Origin: Kribbella sandramycini
GTDB taxonomy: Bacteria > Actinomycetota > Actinomycetes > Propionibacteriales > Kribbellaceae
NCBI RefSeq assembly: GCF_013131805.1
Contig: NZ_JABJRC010000013.1
Span: 1-64,000, forward strand
Length of the DNA: 64,000 nt
Direction: 5' to 3'
The notes under the pieces are model-generated. The model did no database searches. It saw only the letters and a program-made list of their open reading frames with translations, and was not told where the DNA came from. Shown here one piece after another: positions 15,742-23,166 of the stretch. Position 1 is the first letter of the stretch, and each line of letters begins with the position of its first letter. Position numbers and translations under genes: made by a program.

Positions 15742-16996
15742 AGACGCGCTGTGGATCGCGCGGCGGACGATGGGGCGGTCGGTGCTGCGCGTTCAGGACG
15801 AGCGCGACAAGCAGCTAAAACCGGCCGCGGCCGAGGACTGGCGAAGTGTCTTGGCAGCCACAGCGAAACACCTGCGCGTCTTGGGGTACGACGTTACGGG
15901 CGTTGCTGCGCCGGAAGTCGCTGCGCACAAGCTCGGCGCTGTTGGTCGCGCGATCGAAATCGCGTCGGACGTCTTGGAACGTCAAGGGGACGAGCTGCCC
16001 GAGGTACTGGGCGGCGATCCAACCGCCGTGCAGGCCGCGCAAGTGGAGGTCGCGCAGATCGCGCTCGCCGCCCTCGACCTCGCGGGGTCAGATCCGGGGA
16101 TCAACCAGTTCGAGCGCAAGCAGCTGCGGGCGGTGGCAACGCAGCTCTATCCCCTGACAAGCCAACCTGCTCGGTACATCGGCCTGGGAACTCTTGGCGA
16201 TCTTGCGACTGGGAGTCGGCTGAACGACGGCATCTCGCGGATGTCGCGCTGGGCGGGGCGGTGGGAGCGCGCGAGCGCGGTCGTGCCGGCCGACTTCATC
16301 GGCCCACCGGAGATGTTCGCGCTCAGCGCACAGCTGCATTTCGCCTGTGAGGACTCATGGCGCCTGGTGGACGGCCTGCTCGCCTCGCCGCACACTCGGC
16401 TTACCAAAAGGCACGAGGCGACGCTGTTCAGGCTGCGGACGATGTTGAAGCGTGCCAACGCCGGCGTCTTGACCGCCGCGAACTGGTGGAAGGAGCAGAT
16501 TTCAGAGCCGCCGGAGATCGGATGGACGCCTCCAGAGATCACGTTCAGCGAGCTTCGCGCGGCGGCCGACGAAGTCATGCGCCCGGACGGCGAACTTCTG
16601 GGCGCTGCCGAGCTGGTGCCCGACCGCGCCACGGCTGACCGTCTGATCCAAACCGTCGATGAGCTCGCTTTTGCGACGCGGCAGGTTGCATCGCGATACG
16701 ACCAGACGCTGTGGCGAAGCATCGGGCCCGGTGAAGAGATCGATCCAGACCACGATCTGGAGGGGATGCTGGTGGCGCTACCGCTGCCCTGGCATCCCGA
16801 CAACATCACGGAGTCCGAGTCCAAGCTCGTCGCCTCCGTTATCTGGAGCGTCGATCAGCTGACCAGTGCCTTGGAGCTATCGCACAAGCTCGCCATCCAG
16901 CGGGGGGATGAGCGATCGGCAGACGATGTTCGGCCTCAGCCCACGGTGACGGATCCGGTCGATCAACAGCCGGAACAACCCGGCCCCAGTCTCTGA
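15725..16996 (+). CDS. Helical protein of unknown function, family B copy 1
   Basis: The 423-residue protein is almost entirely helical, without signal peptide or membrane segments. It shares an N-terminal TYEDxLxxARRT, a central LGxLGDLATG and RWERA, and a C-terminal ELVPDxATAxRxxxTVDE with the product at 17959-19275. No catalytic motif is evident. The ATG overlaps the family A gene by 17 nt. Confidence 0.75.
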   Translation: MQTTYEDALWIARRTMGRSVLRVQDERDKQLKPAAAEDWRSVLAATAKHLRVLGYDVTGVAAPEVAAHKLGAVGRAIEIASDVLERQGDELPEVLGGDPTAVQAAQVEVAQIALAALDLAGSDPGINQFERKQLRAVATQLYPLTSQPARYIGLGTLGDLATGSRLNDGISRMSRWAGRWERASAVVPADFIGPPEMFALSAQLHFACEDSWRLVDGLLASPHTRLTKRHEATLFRLRTMLKRANAGVLTAANWWKEQISEPPEIGWTPPEITFSELRAAADEVMRPDGELLGAAELVPDRATADRLIQTVDELAFATRQVASRYDQTLWRSIGPGEEIDPDHDLEGMLVALPLPWHPDNITESESKLVASVIWSVDQLTSALELSHKLAIQRGDERSADDVRPQPTVTDPVDQQPEQPGPSL

Positions 16997-17026
16997 CCCC
17001 ATGAACTGAAAGAGCGGAGACGACAG

Positions 17027-17335
17027 ATGGTGCGTGCAGGAGAGCGACCGGCGGCTCTGCGCCGGGCCCGCGAGCGGCAGGCTCGAATCGAGACTGCGAC
17101 CGGTCGGACGGTCAAGGCGTTCGCGGATGTTGCGCGGGCGCGGTCCGCGAAGGCTGCGGCTGTCGAGCGCTGTGACGCTCGCATTAGTGCAGCTGAAGCG
17201 GCCGCGGAGAGCGAGACCGCGGAGTTCGTCAAGGTCTGTGGTTCTGCCGAGGCGGTGGCGGAGATCCTCGGAATGTCCGCGCGAGAGGTCCGCCGCGCGA
17301 TCAAGGCCGTCCGTGAGCGACAGGGCAGCTCATGA
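17027..17335 (+). CDS. Small basic helical protein, possible DNA-binding
   Basis: The 102-residue product is rich in Ala, Arg and Glu with a probable coiled-coil middle. It ends in a possible helix-turn-helix, AEAVAEILGMSAREVRRAIK. Its stop overlaps the start of the excisionase-like gene (ATGA), so the two are coupled. It sits between the two copies of the A-B gene pair. Function is unknown; a partner or regulator of the excisionase-like protein is possible. Confidence 0.6.
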   Translation: MVRAGERPAALRRARERQARIETATGRTVKAFADVARARSAKAAAVERCDARISAAEAAAESETAEFVKVCGSAEAVAEILGMSAREVRRAIKAVRERQGSS

Positions 17336-17538
17336 CAGGCCACCCGGACGACGAACCGTTGTGGGACGCCGACCAGGTCGCGGCCTACCTCAAGGTGCCC
17401 AAAGCGACGCTCTACACCTGGCGAAGGACCCGCTACGGGCCGCGCGGACGACGAGTCGGACGCCATCTACGCTATCGACCCAGCGAGGTCATCGGCTGGT
17501 TCGCGAACCTCGACGTCGACGACGGAAACGATGTGTGA
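17332..17538 (+). CDS. Excisionase-like MerR-type HTH protein
   Basis: The 68-residue product is a single winged-helix domain of the excisionase/HTH-17 type: LWDADQVAAYLKVPKATLYTWR, then GRHLRYRPSEVIGWF. Such proteins bend DNA during excision or regulate element genes. It overlaps the preceding gene by 4 nt and ends just before the second leader repeat. Confidence 0.8.
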   Translation: MTGHPDDEPLWDADQVAAYLKVPKATLYTWRRTRYGPRGRRVGRHLRYRPSEVIGWFANLDVDDGNDV

Positions 17539-17550
17539 AGAGGCTTCGAG

Positions 17551-17582
17551 CGAAAAGTTGTCCTCGGCATCCGTTGAGTTGC
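17551..17582 (+). repeat. Leader repeat, copy 2
   Basis: This is the second copy of the 32-bp leader repeat, differing from 15312-15343 at four positions, all transitions. It ends 57 nt before the ATG at 17640. Confidence 0.75.
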
Positions 17583-17639
17583 GTGAACCAGGCGATCCGG
17601 TCTGGAGAAGCGCTGGAGAGTTCAACGGAAGGAACATCG

Positions 17640-17975
17640 ATGAGTCGAGACAACGATCCGCGCAGGCAGCGCGTCGTCGAGCTGGTGACGCGGGCAGAGG
17701 TGATCGTCGAAAGATTGGAGACACAGGCCACCGATGGCCGGTGGGCTATGACGGCGTTCAGCAGGTATCGCCTGTGCGAACTGCTCCAGATCTCGCCGTC
17801 CGGGTCCTGTGAGGGCGACCTCGAGGTAGACCCGGCGGCACTGCTCGAAGAGGCCGCGCTGACGGCTGATGAGCTCGACGGTCCGGTCGAAGATCTCGGC
17901 CGGCTTCAACTCGGTGATGCGCTGCGGACCGCGGCGAGCGACATCCGGGCGGTGTGCGATGCGCGCGACGTATGA
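17640..17975 (+). CDS. Conserved protein of unknown function, family A copy 2
   Basis: The 111-residue product is a diverged paralog of the protein at 15403-15741. It keeps the DGRWAMTAFSRYRLC core and the C-terminal LGDALRTAASDIRAVCDARDV. The middle is variable. It overlaps the family B copy 2 gene by 17 nt, the same arrangement as copy 1. An AAGGAA site precedes the ATG. Confidence 0.75.
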   Translation: MSRDNDPRRQRVVELVTRAEVIVERLETQATDGRWAMTAFSRYRLCELLQISPSGSCEGDLEVDPAALLEEAALTADELDGPVEDLGRLQLGDALRTAASDIRAVCDARDV

Positions 17976-19275
17976 GGACCTGCTGCGGGTCGCTCGCCGG
18001 ACCGCCATCGAAGCCGCGCGGTCCGGATACGACAACCGATCGCAGGCGGTTGAGGACTGGGCGGCGGTGATGGCGGCGTCCGAACACCACTTTCGCTGGT
18101 TGCGTCATCGGTTCGAGGCCGCGGAGCTGTACTCCGGCGCGGCCGCACGGACTGATCGGCCACTCGGGCGCCTGGCCCAGGTGATCGGCGCCGGCAGCGA
18201 CCTGCTCGCCAGTCAGGACGCGGCGAACGCCCGACTGCTCGACAACCGCCGCAGCCTGCAGGCCGCACGCGCCGAACTGGCCGCCGTCGTCCTGACGGCG
18301 GCCGACTGCATCATGAGCTGCACGCGGAGCAAGACACCCGAGCGGCGCCGCCTAGAAGCAGCGCGTACGGAGTTGGAAAGACTGGCGGACGCCGCGATTC
18401 CGCGCGGCGGGCTCGGAGCACTTGGCGACCTTGCCACAGGGCAGCCGATCAGCGCCGACGATCCGCTGTCGGTCATCCCACGTTACGCGGCGCGCTGGGA
18501 GCGGGCTGAGGACGGCCTTGCGCTCGAGACGCTCCTCACCCGCGACCTGCGATCGACCACGGCGCAAGTCCGATCGGTCTGCGGGTACGTGTGGCACCTG
18601 TCGGACGGCGTTCTCACTTCACGGCACGCTGAACTCGACGCTCGGCACGGCCACCAACTCAATCTGCTCAAACAGACACTCCGGGCCGCGGAAGCCGGCG
18701 CGCTACGTGTTGCCGAATCGTGGCGACGAAGGCTCTCTGACCTGTACGGAGCGACCGGTACGCCGAGCGAGGCGGCGTTCATGGCGCTGAAGGCCACGTT
18801 GGATCAGATCGTCCGGCGGGGTGATTCGTTGCTCGAAGCCGACGAGTTGGTGCCGGACAAAGCGACCGCACTGCGCGTCTTGGAGACCGTCGACGAGATG
18901 GTTTGGTCGACCGAACAGGTCGCTCGCCGACAGCAGCGCGCGGTTGCGGCGCTGGTGAGCCAAGGACGCCTGTTCGTCCCACGGCAAGAAGCCGGCAAGT
19001 TGGATGTCAGGTATCTGCGAAGGCCGGCGACGTCGAGGCCACTCCAGAGCCGGTGGCTCCGAACCACCGAACCGGCGTTCTTCACCGAACTCACGGCGTG
19101 CGTGGCCTGGACTGCCGATCACCTGACGGCCGCCTCAGACATCGCGCGCCGGCTCGCCGGGACGTCCCAGGAACGACGACCCGAACGCGGCGGCCCACCC
19201 CGCAGCCCGGCGCCGTACCTCGAGATCACGAACTCTGCGCAACCCGGACAAGAGCCCAGCACCCTCGACCGCTGA
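17959..19275 (+). CDS. Helical protein of unknown function, family B copy 2
   Basis: The 438-residue product is a paralog of the 15725-16996 protein with the same landmarks: TYEDLLRVARRT, GALGDLATG, RYAARWERA, ADELVPDKATALRVLETVDE. No signal peptide, membrane segment or catalytic motif is visible. Divergence between copies is well beyond a recent duplication, so both are probably under selection. The start at 17959 follows the conserved 17-nt overlap. Confidence 0.75.
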   Translation: MRATYEDLLRVARRTAIEAARSGYDNRSQAVEDWAAVMAASEHHFRWLRHRFEAAELYSGAAARTDRPLGRLAQVIGAGSDLLASQDAANARLLDNRRSLQAARAELAAVVLTAADCIMSCTRSKTPERRRLEAARTELERLADAAIPRGGLGALGDLATGQPISADDPLSVIPRYAARWERAEDGLALETLLTRDLRSTTAQVRSVCGYVWHLSDGVLTSRHAELDARHGHQLNLLKQTLRAAEAGALRVAESWRRRLSDLYGATGTPSEAAFMALKATLDQIVRRGDSLLEADELVPDKATALRVLETVDEMVWSTEQVARRQQRAVAALVSQGRLFVPRQEAGKLDVRYLRRPATSRPLQSRWLRTTEPAFFTELTACVAWTADHLTAASDIARRLAGTSQERRPERGGPPRSPAPYLEITNSAQPGQEPSTLDR

Positions 19276-19307
19276 CCACCCGGTATCCAGGATCAGGAGA
19301 GCTTGCT

Positions 19308-19874
19308 ATGAGCAATGAACCGACGACCCGCTATCCGACGCTGGAAACGGCCAGTGACCGCCGGCTCTGGGACGCACTCACGCATCTCGCCGGGCGCACC
19401 GGCTTCACCGTCGCCGTACGCCGACTGCGCCCGCCACTCCAGGCCATCACCGCCTACGAAACCAAACAGGTGGTGATCGCCGACAACCTCGACCGGATCG
19501 GCGCATTGACCCAGCTGGCCCACGAGCTCGCCCACGTGCGTCTCCACGCCACAATCCTGCGGCCAGACCAACCACAAGACCGAGCTCTCCGCGAGCTCGA
19601 GGCCGAGTTGGTCGCCTGCACGGTCCTGCTGAACAACCGTGTCGAGCCGGCCTCATCATCCGCCGACCTCATCGCCAACAGGGCATTCGAGCTCGCCCCT
19701 GACACACCAGCTGAACTGGCGACACAGATTTGTGAGCGGCTCCTTCTCCCGGCCACAAAGATCTGCGACGCCGTCCGCGACTACATCGACGAGCACCCGC
19801 TCCAACGCCGTCCGAACCCGAGTGCCGCCACACCGGACCCTTCTGCTGTCCAGCCAGACGGTCCGGGCCTTTGA
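19308..19874 (+). CDS. ImmA/IrrE-like zinc metallopeptidase, copy 1
   Basis: The 188-residue protein has an HExxH zinc motif, LAHELAHVRLHA, with a downstream ELEAELVA helix that can give the third ligand. This is the pattern of ImmA/IrrE (DUF955) and ArdC-type domains found on mobile elements. ImmA cleaves repressors to switch elements on. It lacks an attached ssDNA-binding domain. An AGGAG site lies 8 nt before the ATG. It overlaps the next gene by 4 nt if that one starts at TTG 19871. Confidence 0.7.
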   Translation: MSNEPTTRYPTLETASDRRLWDALTHLAGRTGFTVAVRRLRPPLQAITAYETKQVVIADNLDRIGALTQLAHELAHVRLHATILRPDQPQDRALRELEAELVACTVLLNNRVEPASSSADLIANRAFELAPDTPAELATQICERLLLPATKICDAVRDYIDEHPLQRRPNPSAATPDPSAVQPDGPGL

Positions 19875-19876
19875 AC

Positions 19877-20461
19877 ATGGACGCCAACCAGCGGGCTACC
19901 TCGCCGCGGCGGGCTGCCAACGAAACGCTCAGCCCAGCAGGTGTCCGTCGGCTCTGGAAGGCCCTCGAACACCACCTGCAGCTCAAGGGCTACCAGGTCG
20001 TCGTACGGCGCCTGGAACCATCGAGATGCGGCTTCACACAGCACCCGGAGAAGCTGGTCGTCATCTCCGACCGACTTAACGACGTCCAGGCCGTCGCCCG
20101 CCTCGCGCACGAGACCGGCCACGTCTACCTTCACGCAGCGATTGACGAAGCCACCGCAGAGGAGCCGCCCGCCGTCCGAGAGATCGAGGCCGAGCTCTTC
20201 GCGTACAACGTCCTCTCCTTCAACGGCGTCAAACCCGGATCAGAGCCGTTCGAGCACATCAATAGATGGGCCGAAAGCGTCGAACCACAGACGCCGGAAC
20301 ACGTGGTCGAACGCCTGCTTGATCGAACCAAGAAGACGACCAGAAGTCTGCGCGCTTCCGTAGCCCGTCACATGAACGATCATCCGAGCTCAGTCGAGCC
20401 GCACTCGAGCCGCGACAACTTTTCTCACCTCGCGCCCGACTGCGACGGTCCGGTGTTCTGA
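19877..20461 (+). CDS. ImmA/IrrE-like zinc metallopeptidase, copy 2
   Basis: The 194-residue product is a tandem paralog of the preceding gene: VVVRRLEP, LVVISDRLNDVQAVARLAHE then HVYLHA, EIEAELFAYNVLSF. The zinc motif is HETGH. ATG 19877 is chosen; TTG 19871 would overlap the upstream stop. Two adjacent diverged peptidases suggest different targets. They follow the duplicated A-B pair on the same strand. Confidence 0.7.
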   Translation: MDANQRATSPRRAANETLSPAGVRRLWKALEHHLQLKGYQVVVRRLEPSRCGFTQHPEKLVVISDRLNDVQAVARLAHETGHVYLHAAIDEATAEEPPAVREIEAELFAYNVLSFNGVKPGSEPFEHINRWAESVEPQTPEHVVERLLDRTKKTTRSLRASVARHMNDHPSSVEPHSSRDNFSHLAPDCDGPVF

Positions 20462-20485
20462 CCACGGGAGGAGCGAACGGCGGAG

Positions 20486-20508
20486 GCCGTCAGTATTTCA
20501 CTGACGGC
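20486..20508. terminator. 9-bp hairpin at the end of the IS remnant
   Basis: GCCGTCAGT (20486-20494) and ACTGACGGC (20500-20508) pair perfectly around ATTTC. The right arm overlaps the transposase stop codon. It may terminate transcription from either side or mark the element end. Confidence 0.5.
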
Positions 20509-21269
20509 TAGCTGTAGGAGGCGAGGACCTTGGTGACGCGTGCCGGTGTCGCTGATGCCGGCGGTTTCCCGCGGTGGGCGCCGTGGGGCCGGTGGTAGTT
20601 GTAGTGCAGGTTCCACGTCTCCAAGGCGCTCGCGCGCTGGGCCTCTGGTCCAGGTTCTCACGTGGAGGAACTCTTCGGCGAGGATGCGGTTGTACCGTTC
20701 GACTTTCCCTTTGTGCTTGGGCATGTACGGCTTCGTGCGCCGATGCTCGGCACCGTCCAGTGCGTCGGCGAAGGCGCTCGAGCGATAACAGGAGCCATTG
20801 TCGGTGATGATCCGCTCGATCTTCACAATGCCGTGTTGAGCGAGCCAAATCCGTGCCCGGTCGAGGAACGCAACAGCAGCGGATGCTTGCTCGTTTTCCA
20901 GCGCGTCCGCGTACGCCGACCGGGTGTGGCCGTCGATCGCGGAGTGCAGGTAAACGTACCCGGCGCTGATCCCGCGCGTTTGGTGCGCGATGGCGTTCGC
21001 CTCGCTGCTGCCTCTGCCGAAGGCACGCCATCCGCCGCCATCGGGGATGCGTCCAGTCTTCTTCACGTCTACATGGACCAAGTGGCCGGGATGTTTCGCG
21101 ATGATCTTGCGCACCTCGCGGTTCGTCTCCCATTCCTTTCGATGTGGGTGCCGGCGGTCGCGCGTGAGATACCCATGTCTGCTGCGACCTGCGCGATCGG
21201 GCGGGTGCGGCAGCGCTCGACCAGTTGCTTGCGACCCTCGGGAGTCAGCGGGGCATTGCGTTGAGTCAT
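20508..21269 (-). pseudogene. IS481 transposase, internally deleted and frameshifted
   Basis: The start at 21269 (MTQRNAPLTPEGRK) runs in one frame to about ISRATAGTHIERNG. The next recognisable block, KIIAKHPGHLVHVDV, is in another frame, with roughly 80-90 codons of the usual linker missing. A second frameshift near 20640 separates LHVRTWTRGP from LETWNLHYNYHRPH, which ends at a TAG at 20508-20510. The protein cannot be functional as written. Confidence 0.75.
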
Positions 21270-21443
21270 CGGCTCGGCGCGGTGGCCGTGTGTTCTGGCC
21301 GAACTGCCCGAAGAGTTCCGTCTGGTCTCCCTTCCAAGGGGAGCGCCGTGCGGCCGGCGACGGTGACGAGCTGTGGCGTCGTCGCCTCGCGGCCAGTCGC
21401 GGATCGGAACCCTGGTTCCTTCGACGATCGATCCGTCCGATCG

Positions 21444-21490
21444 CACGAGGGGCGACTTCGATCTTCGTTCCGCCGAAGTCGCCCCTCGTG
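21444..21490. terminator. 17-bp perfect hairpin downstream of deoC
   Basis: Arms 21444-21460 (starting CACGAGGGGCGAC) and 21474-21490 are perfectly complementary over 17 bp with a 13-nt loop. It lies 36 nt after the deoC stop and separates deoC from the IS remnant. It is probably an intrinsic terminator, although there is no U tract. Confidence 0.65.
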
Positions 21491-21525
21491 GACGACGGTG
21501 TCAGTCATGCCTTGTCCCGCCTCTT

Positions 21526-22284
21526 CTAGTACGAGGAGGCGGAGTCGCTCGAGGCGGCAGCCGGTGCGGTACCCGTCAGACGCGCCTGGAGGTCATCGAG
21601 GATCGCCGATGTGGCCGTGGCGCCGAAGCGCACCGAGCCGAGCGCGTTCAGGGCCAGCAGCGCATCCAGGGTGCGCACCCCGCCGGCGGCCTTGACGAGA
21701 ACCTGCGGGCTCACAGTGGCGCGCATGAGCGCGATGTCCTCGGCCGTAGCACCGCTGGGCGCGAACCCGGTGCTCGTCTTCACGAACGCCGCACCCGCAC
21801 GCTCCGCAGCTTGGTAGCCCGCGACCTTCTGGGACTCGCTGAGGTAGGCGTTGTCGAAGATGACTTTGACCAGCCGGCCCTGGGCCGCCTCCACGACCGC
21901 GGCGATCTCCTCTTCAGTGAAGGCCGCGTCGCCGTCGCGCAGACGACCGATGTTGATGACCATGTCAACCTCCCGTACACCGGCCGCTACGACCTCGGTC
22001 GTCTCGAAGACCTTGGTCGCTGTCGAGGAGCTGCCGTGCGGGAAACCCACGACGGTCCCGACCGCCACGCCGGTCCCAATCAGGCGCTCGACCGCGAGCG
22101 GAACATCGGCCGGGCGTACGCACACCGACGCTGTCCGGTAACGCGCCGCGATCGCGAGGCCGTCCATCACCTCGCTCGTGGTGAGCTCGGGACGCAGCAA
22201 GGAGTGGTCGATCATCTTCGCGACCGTCTCGACGGCCGGCAGGTCTCCGGTCCACACCGGGTAGGCAGAAACGGGAACAGCCAT
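21526..22284 (-). CDS. deoC: Deoxyribose-phosphate aldolase
   Basis: From ATG at 22284 the 252-residue product matches class I DeoC. It has the TIM-barrel blocks MIDHSLLRP, VGFPHGSS and EVDMVINIGRLRDGD, the Schiff-base lysine in FVKTSTGF, and VKAAGGVRT. It cleaves 2-deoxyribose 5-phosphate to acetaldehyde and glyceraldehyde 3-phosphate in the cytoplasm. It is divergent from a GntR regulator with a HutC-type operator between them, so the sugar phosphate or a related metabolite probably controls it. Confidence 0.92.
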   Translation of the reverse strand: MAVPVSAYPVWTGDLPAVETVAKMIDHSLLRPELTTSEVMDGLAIAARYRTASVCVRPADVPLAVERLIGTGVAVGTVVGFPHGSSSTATKVFETTEVVAAGVREVDMVINIGRLRDGDAAFTEEEIAAVVEAAQGRLVKVIFDNAYLSESQKVAGYQAAERAGAAFVKTSTGFAPSGATAEDIALMRATVSPQVLVKAAGGVRTLDALLALNALGSVRFGATATSAILDDLQARLTGTAPAAASSDSASSY

Positions 22285-22300
22285 CTCAGAAGCTCCATGT

Positions 22301-22322
22301 TGTCTAGGTTGTCTATACAATA
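22301..22322. promoter_or_regulatory. GntR/HutC-type operator between deoC and its regulator
   Basis: The 12-mer TTGTCTATACAA at 22309-22320 contains GTCTATAC, matching the HutC-subfamily pattern GTnTAnAC. A second TTGTCTA half copy lies just left at 22300-22306. It sits 17-25 nt upstream of the deoC start and 50 nt before the gntR start. Confidence 0.6.
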
Positions 22323-22372
22323 TGGATCGCTCATGTTTCTGGCAACATGGGTCGACTGCGAGAGGAGGCGAC

Positions 22373-23074
22373 ATGGCCAAGCAACCGCTCTACGAACGGA
22401 TCGTGCGCGAGCTGCTCATCCGCATCGACGAGTTGGACGACGGCACTCGCGTTCCTTCCGAGCCGCAACTCGCCGCCGAGTTCGGCGTCTCCCGGATGAC
22501 CGCACGCGCTGCCCTCTCCACCCTGGAGCGAGACGGACTTCTCGAGCGGGTCCCCGGCCGCGGCAGCTTCGTGCGCAAGTCCCCGACCACCCGCCGCGCC
22601 GCGCAACTCCTCAGCTTCCACGACCAGGCGATCGCCGCAGGAAAGACCCCCAGGTCCCAGGTCCTCGCGGCGGACAGGCGCGCTCCCACGGCCGTAGAGG
22701 CCCGCGCCCTGGGCGGCCCCGCCGAGGTCATCGCCATCACCCGCATCCGCCTGATGGACGAGATGCCGATCGCCGTGGAAGAAGCGGCGTTCATTCCCGA
22801 ACTCGCCGAGCTCCTGAACGCAGACCTCACACACGACTCAGCCCACGACACGATCAGACGCCTCGGCTTCACCCCAGCAAACGGCCGTGCCGTGTTCGGC
22901 GCTCGAGAAGCGGGCGAACACGCCCGGCACCTCGGCGTGACTCCACACGCAGCTCTCCTTACGGAGAGTCGCACCATCTTCGACGCCGATGGGAGACCCC
23001 TGGAGCACACCACGAGCTCCTATATCCCCAGCCGCTACACCCTCGACGTCGACTTCACCATCCACACCCCGTAG
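22373..23074 (+). CDS. GntR-family (HutC/UTRA) transcriptional regulator
   Basis: The 233-residue product has a winged HTH (PSEPQLAAEFGVSRMTARAALSTLERDGLLERVPGRGSFV) and a C-terminal UTRA ligand domain (SRTIFDADGRPLEHTTSSYIPSRYTLD). It starts after GAGGAGG. It is divergent from deoC and faces a shared HutC-like operator, so it probably represses deoC and itself. The effector is unknown. Confidence 0.88.
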   Translation: MAKQPLYERIVRELLIRIDELDDGTRVPSEPQLAAEFGVSRMTARAALSTLERDGLLERVPGRGSFVRKSPTTRRAAQLLSFHDQAIAAGKTPRSQVLAADRRAPTAVEARALGGPAEVIAITRIRLMDEMPIAVEEAAFIPELAELLNADLTHDSAHDTIRRLGFTPANGRAVFGAREAGEHARHLGVTPHAALLTESRTIFDADGRPLEHTTSSYIPSRYTLDVDFTIHTP

Positions 23075-23166
23075 TCCAGGGTGCGGTCGGCAGTTCCGTC
23101 GCAACCGTCAATGACCTCATGACCAGCAACAATTGGTTCACCCGCCGAGCGCCGGACGATGGGTGG

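Larger units (their letters stand above)
20486..21269 (-). mobile_element. Degenerate IS481-family insertion sequence
   Basis: Minus-strand frames together encode an IS481 transposase: an N-terminal HTH start (NAPLTPEGRKQLVERC, IAQVAADMGISRA), a DDE core (VHVDVKKTGRIPDGGGWR, ITDNGSCYRS, HKGKVERYNRILAEEF) and a C-terminus NYHRPHGAHRGKPP. The core region is about 780 bp instead of the usual 1 kb. I could not define terminal inverted repeats or a target duplication. It separates the peptidase pair from deoC. Confidence 0.75.
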
